Below, one piece after another: positions 59,591-64,000 of a stretch of 64,000 nucleotides of DNA. The notes under the pieces were generated by a model. That model was not told the origin of the DNA. It saw only the letters and a list, made by a program, of their open reading frames with translations, and did no database searches. Position 1 is the first letter of the stretch, and each line of letters opens with the position of its first letter. The translations under genes and the position numbers were made by a program. Source of the stretch: JBKBKC01 sp046294265 (GTDB taxonomy: Bacteria > Pseudomonadota > Alphaproteobacteria > Rhodobacterales > Rhodobacteraceae); the NCBI GenBank assembly GCA_046294265.1, contig JBKBKC010000015.1, positions 18,313 through 82,312 of the forward strand, in the 5' to 3' direction.

Positions 59591-59753
59591 GATAACCCAA
59601 CATGGCGAGGGCTGAGGGTCGCTTGCAGGACTGTGGCAGAGGGGCCGAATCTGGCAGGAATGCGGCGGCCTGCGCCCGAAAACGCTTGGCAGGCGGGAAC
59701 GATTCCCGCAGCGTTCCGGCAAAAGAAACGGGCAGGTGACAGGACGGCAGGCA

Positions 59754-60626
59754 ATGCGGGGCACAGGCAGGCTCCTTGCGGTGGTGCTTGGAATTGCGAC
59801 GGGTGCGGTGGCGGGGGCGGCGGCAGGGCAGGGCCTGTCCGGCGGCGACGATTTCACGTTCCGGCGCGTCAAGCCGCCTGCGGCGGGGGGCGCGCGCATC
59901 ACCGTCCAGATCGACCCCGCAGAACAGGCACGCCGCCTTGCCGCGCTCCCCAAGGTCGTGCCGCGCGCCCCCGGCACCGATGCGCCCGTCGAAACCGCCT
60001 CTGCCGCCGTCGCCCGCACTCCGCCCTCGGCCACCTATGGCTGGTTCTGGGATGCGATCTCGCCCACGCGGGGCGCCGTCTCGGGGCGCTTTCAGGCCGC
60101 GATGACGGCGCTGTCGCAGGGTCCGGCGGGCGCGCGCGTGACGGCCCCCCGCATGCAGCACCTGCAGACGGTCGCCGCCACCCACGGCACCGCCATCTTG
60201 AAGGCCACAATTGGCACCGAGGTGTCGCCTGCGCTGGTGCTGGCGGTGATCGGCATCGAAAGTGCCGGGCGCGCGGATGCGGTCAGCTCGGCCGGAGCCA
60301 CGGGCCTGATGCAGCTGATCCCCGCCACCGCCGAACGCTTTGGCGTCACCGATGCCACCGACCCCGGCCAGAACATCCGCGGCGGCGTGGCCTATCTGAA
60401 CTGGCTGATGAAGGAATTCGACCGCGATCCCCTGATGGTGCTGGCCGCATACAACGCGGGCGAGGGCGCGGTGAGGGCCAATGGCGGCGTGCCCCCTTAT
60501 GCCGAGACGCGCGATTACGTGCCCAAGGTGCTGGCGGCCTGGCAGGTGGCGCAGGGCCTGTGCCTGACGCCGCCCGAGCTGGTCAGCGATCCTTGCGTCT
60601 TCAAGGTGATCTCGGCTGCGCCCTGA
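59754..60626 (+). CDS. Lytic transglycosylase (SLT domain)
   Basis: 290 aa exported peptidoglycan-cleaving enzyme. Signal peptide at residues about 1-26; a Pro/Ala-rich middle; then the SLT domain from about 150 with the catalytic glutamate E169 in IGIESAGRADAVSSAGATGL and AAYNAGEGAV near 228. Such enzymes open the wall for secretion machines, and it is divergent from the Tad locus. ATG 59754 gives the best signal peptide; GTG 59736 is the alternative. Confidence 0.92.
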   Translation: MRGTGRLLAVVLGIATGAVAGAAAGQGLSGGDDFTFRRVKPPAAGGARITVQIDPAEQARRLAALPKVVPRAPGTDAPVETASAAVARTPPSATYGWFWDAISPTRGAVSGRFQAAMTALSQGPAGARVTAPRMQHLQTVAATHGTAILKATIGTEVSPALVLAVIGIESAGRADAVSSAGATGLMQLIPATAERFGVTDATDPGQNIRGGVAYLNWLMKEFDRDPLMVLAAYNAGEGAVRANGGVPPYAETRDYVPKVLAAWQVAQGLCLTPPELVSDPCVFKVISAAP

Positions 60627-60678
60627 GCCGGGGGGCCAGCCCCCCGGCACCCCCCGGGGTATTTGGGCAAAGAAGAGG
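60627..60678 (+). repeat. Composite dispersed repeat, copy 8
   Basis: GGGGGGCCAGCCCCCC hairpin, GGCACCCCCCGG, core GGTATTTGGGCAAAGAAGAG. It begins just after the transglycosylase stop codon. Confidence 0.85.
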
Positions 60679-60764
60679 ACCAGTGCGCGGCCGGGCATGG
60701 TCTTGGCTTCACGGGTCGCCAGCGTGCGGGCGCCTTGCCATCCCTTCGCCCGCCAGGGGTGGCC

Positions 60765-61394
60765 TCAGCCGACGATGGTCGCTTCGGTCGCCGCGCGCAG
60801 CGCGTCCTCGGTCACGCCATCGGCGAGTTCGACCAGCCGCAGCCCCCCCGGCACCACGTCCAGCACGCCCATGTTGGTGATGATCCGGTCCACCACGCCC
60901 TTTCCGGTCAGGGGCAGCGTGCAGGCGCGCAGCACCTTGGATTCGCCGTGCTTGGAGGTGTGGTCCATCACCACCACCACGCGACCCACGCCCGCCACCA
61001 GGTCCATCGCGCCGCCCATCCCCTTGACCAGCTTGCCGGGGATCATCCAGTTCGCCAGATCGCCGGTTTCGGACACTTCCATCCCGCCCAGGATCGCCAT
61101 GGCGATCTTGCCGCCCCGGATCATGGCAAAGGACTGCGCGCTGTCGAAATAGGCGGTCTGCGGCAGTTCGGTGATGGTCTGCTTGCCCGCGTTGATCAGG
61201 TCGGCATCCTCGTCGCCCTCATACGGGAAGGGGCCCATGCCTAGCATCCCGTTTTCCGATTGCAGCGTCACCTCCACGCCTGCGGGGATGTAGTTCGACA
61301 CCAGCGTGGGAATGCCGATGCCCAGGTTCACATACCATCCGTCCTGAAGTTCCTGCGCGGCCCGTGCCGCCATCCGGTTGCGGTCCCAGCCCAT
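60765..61394 (-). CDS. scoB: 3-oxoacid CoA-transferase subunit B
   Basis: 209 aa. Catalytic subunit that carries the CoA-thioester-forming glutamate in SENG (46-49, E47); GMGPFPYEGDEDADLINAGK follows. Transfers CoA between succinyl-CoA and acetoacetate (or a related acid) in ketone-body or beta-ketoadipate use. ATG 61394 has GGAGG 7 nt upstream; it overlaps the A-subunit stop. Confidence 0.93.
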   Translation of the reverse strand: MGWDRNRMAARAAQELQDGWYVNLGIGIPTLVSNYIPAGVEVTLQSENGMLGMGPFPYEGDEDADLINAGKQTITELPQTAYFDSAQSFAMIRGGKIAMAILGGMEVSETGDLANWMIPGKLVKGMGGAMDLVAGVGRVVVVMDHTSKHGESKVLRACTLPLTGKGVVDRIITNMGVLDVVPGGLRLVELADGVTEDALRAATEATIVG

Positions 61395-62098
61395 CACACC
61401 ACCTCCCTTGTCCGAACGGTGCGCTGTTCGATGCGTTTCTCATGCGTGCCCTGCACGATCCGGTGCACATAGATGCCCGGCAGGTGGACCCCGTCGGGGT
61501 CCAGCGACCCCAGGGGCACGATCTCCTCCACCTCGGCCACGCAGACCTTGCCGCAGGTGGCGGCGGGCGGGTTGAAATTGCGCGCGGTCTTGCGGAACAC
61601 GAGGTTGCCTGACGGGTCGGCTTTCCACGCCTTCACGATGGACAGGTCCGCGACGATGCCGGTTTCCAGGATATGGTCCTGTCCGTTGAACACCTTCACA
61701 TCCTTGCCCTCGGCGATCACGGTGCCCACGCCGGTGCGGGTGTAGAACCCGCCAATGCCTGCGCCGCCCGCCCGCATCCGCTCTGCCAGCGTGCCCTGGG
61801 GGTTGAACTCCAGCTCAAGCTCGCCCGACAGATACTGCCGCATGAACTCGGCATTCTCGCCCACATAGGACGAGATCATCTTTTTCACCTGCCGCGTCTC
61901 CAGCAGGAGGCCGAGGCCGAACCCGTCCACGCCCGCATTGTTGGAGGCGACCGTGAGGCCTTTCGTCCCTGCATCGCGGATTGCCGCGATCAAAAGCTCG
62001 GGGATGCCGCAGAGGCCAAAGCCCCCTGCCGCAATCGTCATCCCGTCGAACAAAAGGCCGTCGAGCGCCTCCGCCGCCGATGCATGCACCTTCTTCAC
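61394..62098 (-). CDS. scoA: 3-oxoacid CoA-transferase subunit A
   Basis: 234 aa. CoA-transferase type I alpha subunit with the N-terminal CoA-binding loop MTIAAGGFGLCGIPELLI (about residues 20-37), ASNNAGVDGFGLGLL and the conserved RMRAGGAGIGGFYTRTGVGT. GTG 62098 gives the family N-terminus (VKKVHASAAEAL); the frame is open upstream but without family resemblance. Co-transcribed with subunit B. Substrate (acetoacetate or 3-oxoadipate) cannot be told apart. Confidence 0.93.
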   Translation of the reverse strand: MKKVHASAAEALDGLLFDGMTIAAGGFGLCGIPELLIAAIRDAGTKGLTVASNNAGVDGFGLGLLLETRQVKKMISSYVGENAEFMRQYLSGELELEFNPQGTLAERMRAGGAGIGGFYTRTGVGTVIAEGKDVKVFNGQDHILETGIVADLSIVKAWKADPSGNLVFRKTARNFNPPAATCGKVCVAEVEEIVPLGSLDPDGVHLPGIYVHRIVQGTHEKRIEQRTVRTREVV

Positions 62099-62298
62099 GC
62101 CGCGCCCCCTGTTGACCTGCCACCCTCTTGTGCCCGTATGGCGCGCTTGCGTCAATCGTGCCGCGGCGCGGCAATCTGGGAGGAGGGCGGGGCATGGCCT
62201 TCGCCTCGTCCGTGCGGCAGGTGTTCGCACCACCCGCGCGCCGCCCTGCACGCGGTGGCTTTACCTTGCCGCCGCCGCCCCTATGCTGCCCGCGCCCC

Positions 62299-62385
62299 GC
62301 CCGCGTGGTGGAACGGTAGACACAGGGGACTTAAACTCCCCAGGCCGAACAGGCCGTGCCGGTTCGATCCCGGCCGCGGGCACCA
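62299..62385 (+). tRNA. tRNA-Leu (UAA)
   Basis: Acceptor stem GCCCGCG (62299-62305) pairs with CGCGGGC (62375-62381). D arm GTGGAACGGTAGACAC; anticodon stem GGGGA/TCCCC around CTTAAAC, giving anticodon TAA; long variable arm GGCC-GAACA-GGCC, typical of class II tRNAs; T arm GCCGG-TTCGATC-CCGGC. The 3' end ACCA is encoded at 62382-62385. Reads UUA codons, which are rare in this GC-rich DNA. Confidence 0.97.
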
Positions 62386-62688
62386 TTGATTGAGTAAAAA
62401 TTGTTTTATATTAGGGCTTTACGTCTTTTCCATGTTTCCAATCCCCCAAATGTCCCCCGTTGTTATCGCCATGGTTGGTCGGCGAGGGGGAATGGTGCGT
62501 TGCATGTATCCTATTTGTGACCTGTTCAACGCGCCCTTCACTGACGGACAACGTCGAACATAGTGCAGTAACGGGGAACTCGGTTGATCGCTCTGGCACT
62601 GCCGCTGAGCACGCTGTTGAAAAACCCGCCGCTGGCCGCCGGAACTGGGACATGATTCACGTTTCCTGACGGTTGGCCGGAGGTGATC
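62386..62688. other. Intergenic region after tRNA-Leu, border of the insertion-sequence cluster
   Basis: 303 bp, distinctly less GC-rich than the rest of the window, with no supported gene. A motif CTGTTGAAAAAC near 62617-62628 resembles the terminal sequence of transposase families, so the left end of the truncated element may lie there. No integrase or clear attachment-site repeat of the tRNA 3' end was seen. Confidence 0.5.
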
Positions 62689-62892
62689 ATGCGTGGAAAG
62701 GACGAGGCGAGCGGGTCGCTGTTCAGCTGCGTTGATCTTGAAGATCGCATTCCGGCCCGGCACCCGCTGCGCAGGATCCGGCATGTCGTCAATGATGCGC
62801 TGATCAGCCTCGATGGCGATTCTGCGGCGATCTGCGCCGATTTTGGCCGTCCCTCCATTGCGCCGGAACGTCTGCTGCCATGGCCCCTGTGA
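62689..62892 (+). pseudogene. Truncated IS5-type transposase N-terminus
   Basis: Starts MRGKDEASGSLFSCVDLEDR and continues with RHPLRRIRHVVNDAL and GRPSIAPERL, the normal opening of a DDE transposase of the IS5/DUF772 type. After PERLL the frame ends within about five codons, where the rest of the protein (hundreds of residues) should follow. It is therefore a 5' remnant cut off by the next element. Confidence 0.8.
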
Positions 62893-62904
62893 CCGTTCAG
62901 ATCC

Positions 62905-63817
62905 CGCCGAGGCTGTGTAAAAACCTGATTTATGCTATGCTTACCCATGGTTTGGAGGGTTCGCATGGCGGGTTTCATTGAGGGTGTCAGCCGCGATCAG
63001 ACGACGCTGTTTCCGGACCGGCTTGAGGACTGGATCGGGGAAGATCACCTTGTGCGCGTGGTTGATCTGTTCGTTGACCAGCTCGGTCTGCGCGCGCTCG
63101 GGTTCCAACGCCATGCCGCTGCGCGCACGGGGCGGTCGGGGTATCATCCGGTGGTTCTGCTCAAGCTGTTCATCTACGGTTACCTGAACCGGATCCCTTC
63201 CAGCCGCCGCCTGGAATGCGAGGCCGGGCGCAATGTCGAGGTGATGTGGCTGACGGGGCAGCTGGTTCCCGATCACAAAACCATCGCGAATTTCCGGCGG
63301 CAGAATGGCCCAGCCATCCGGAAGACCTGCGCGAAGTTCGTCGATCTCTGCCGCCGCGTCGGTGTGCTGAAGGGCGAGGTCGTCGCCGTTGACGGGAGCA
63401 AGTTCAAGGCGGTCAACAACCGCGACCGGAATTTCACCAAGGGTAAAGATAGCCAGCCGCCTTGCCCATCTGGAAGCCGAAATTGGCCGCTATATCGAGG
63501 AGGCCGACCGAATTGACCGTCAGGAAAGCGACCCAGCACGAACGGAGCGCGCCGCACATCTGACGGGCCGAGATCACCGCATCCGCAAGGAGATCGAGCG
63601 CCTGCTTGCGATGGAAGAGAAATTGGCGAATGCCCCTGACGGGCAGATATCACTCACCGATCCCGATGCCCGCGCCATGGCAACACGTGCGCAGCACAGC
63701 GGGCATGTCGGCTACAATGTTCAGAGCGTGGTTGATGCCGACACGCATCTGATTGTCGCACATGAGGTGACGAACCAAGGGCACGACCGGGATCTGCTGG
63801 CGAAGATGACGAACCTG
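62905..63817 (+). mobile_element. IS1182-family insertion sequence, interrupted and frameshifted
   Basis: The element probably begins near 62910 with GAGGCTGTGTAAAAAC, which resembles terminal inverted repeats of this family. It carries one transposase gene. Its right part is lost at about 63817, where an IS5-family element begins, so the right inverted repeat is absent or displaced beyond the window. The left boundary is approximate. Confidence 0.65.
62965..63817 (+). pseudogene. IS1182-family transposase, frameshifted and truncated
   Basis: ATG 62965 with GGAGGG 5 nt upstream starts MAGFIEGVSRDQTTLFPDRL. The frame holds DDE-transposase segments (GYHPVVLLKLFIYGYLNRIP, VAVDGSKFKAVNNRDRNFTK) and then loses register. 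The expected GKIASRLAHLEAEI continues in the next frame, consistent with one extra G at about 63448. The second part (AHLEAEIGRYIEEADRIDRQ to DRDLLAKMTN) breaks off near 63817, replaced by sequence of a different element. It is not functional as it stands. Confidence 0.85.
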
Positions 63818-64000
63818 TCCCATAGTGCTTCCTTCCAATCCTGCGAAAGGATCGCACCATCAAACCATGGGATCAAACACCTAGGCTCCAGACCCATTGA
63901 TTTCAGGCTGTTGGCGTGATTCAGGCTGCGCGAGGAGACCTGATCGATGAGCAACCTTTACTGGCTGAGCGACGCCCAGATGGAGCGTCTGAAACCATTT
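63818..64000 (+). mobile_element. IS5-family element, left part, runs off the window
   Basis: Begins near 63818 inside the IS1182 transposase and contains a transposase start at 63946. The right end lies beyond position 64000. The exact left end and target duplication cannot be set without the other end. Confidence 0.65.
63946..64000 (+). CDS. IS5-family transposase, 5' part only
   Basis: ATG 63946 has GAGGAG about 9 nt upstream and encodes MSNLYWLSDAQMERLKPF before the window ends. This opening is typical of IS5-family (IS427-like) transposases. Only 18 codons are visible, so intactness cannot be judged. Confidence 0.75.

Larger units (their letters stand above)
59391..59753. other. Divergent control region between the Flp pilin and lytic transglycosylase genes
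   Basis: 363 bp with no supported gene. It carries two strong inverted repeats at 59534-59551 and 59564-59590 within an AT-richer zone around 59520-59600. They lie about 145-200 bp upstream of the pilin start and 165-220 bp upstream of the transglycosylase start. No certain -35/-10 pair was identified. Confidence 0.55.

Noticed and set aside
62386..62688. Integrase gene or attachment site at the tRNA-Leu 3' end
   Set aside because: Minus-strand frames here lack integrase motifs and no second copy of the tRNA 3' end is present in the window.

Overview
The window is high-GC DNA from an alphaproteobacterium, most likely a member of the Rhodobacteraceae (Rhodobacter, Gemmobacter or Tabrizicola type). 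The main evidence is the gene content and order of the division and cell-wall (dcw) cluster, with lpxC and bamD downstream, DUF2484 genes between murC and murB, and a long structured leader upstream of mraZ that resembles the leader of Rhodobacter sphaeroides encoding the sRNA UpsM. This placement comes from recognised protein and motif patterns; no database search was run.

Layout. 1-1287: an Mrp/ApbC Fe-S carrier ATPase. 1288-1914: the mraZ leader, with an array of CCCA (TGGG on the other strand) boxes at 10-bp steps, a probable UpsM-like sRNA and a long hairpin. 1915-31361: the dcw cluster on the plus strand: mraZ, rsmH, ftsL, ftsI, murE, murF, mraY, murD, ftsW, murG, murC, murB, ddl, ftsQ, ftsA, ftsZ, then lpxC, bamD and recN. 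It is interrupted by accessory genes. Between mraY and murD lie a small membrane ORF, a ricin-type lectin, a LysE exporter and an ACT-methyltransferase fusion. Between murD and ftsW lie a secreted protein, an SRPBCC protein and a decayed arsR-SRPBCC pair. Between murC and murB lie three small membrane proteins.

31410-47072 is mixed housekeeping: a GlcD-type FAD oxidase, a DUF1638 protein, a free-standing corrinoid protein, a PA0069-type radical SAM protein, rpmG, a GNAT protein, a Bax-inhibitor-1 protein, DUF1127, a LysR regulator, a quinone oxidoreductase, an XRE regulator, a HisN-type phosphatase, 8-oxoguanine deaminase, an RraB-like protein, guanine deaminase, mgtE and 5-formyl-THF cyclo-ligase. 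47144-59390 (minus strand) is a Tad/Flp pilus locus: two Flp pilins, cpaB, cpaC, an OmpA lipoprotein, cpaE, cpaF, tadB, tadC, two tadD-like lipoproteins, a prepilin peptidase and an AAA+ ATPase. 59754-62098 carries a lytic transglycosylase and both subunits of a 3-oxoacid CoA-transferase. 62299-64000 is a tRNA-Leu(UAA) followed by broken and nested insertion sequences.

The dcw genes mostly overlap (ATGA or GTGA) or lie close together, so they are probably co-transcribed from the mraZ leader, with an intrinsic terminator after ftsZ and another after lpxC. The most notable non-coding signal is a composite dispersed repeat: GC-rich hairpins followed by an AT-rich core near GGTATTTGGGCAAAGAAGA. 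I count eight copies, all just downstream of plus-strand stop codons. No CRISPR array or recognisable anti-phage system was seen.
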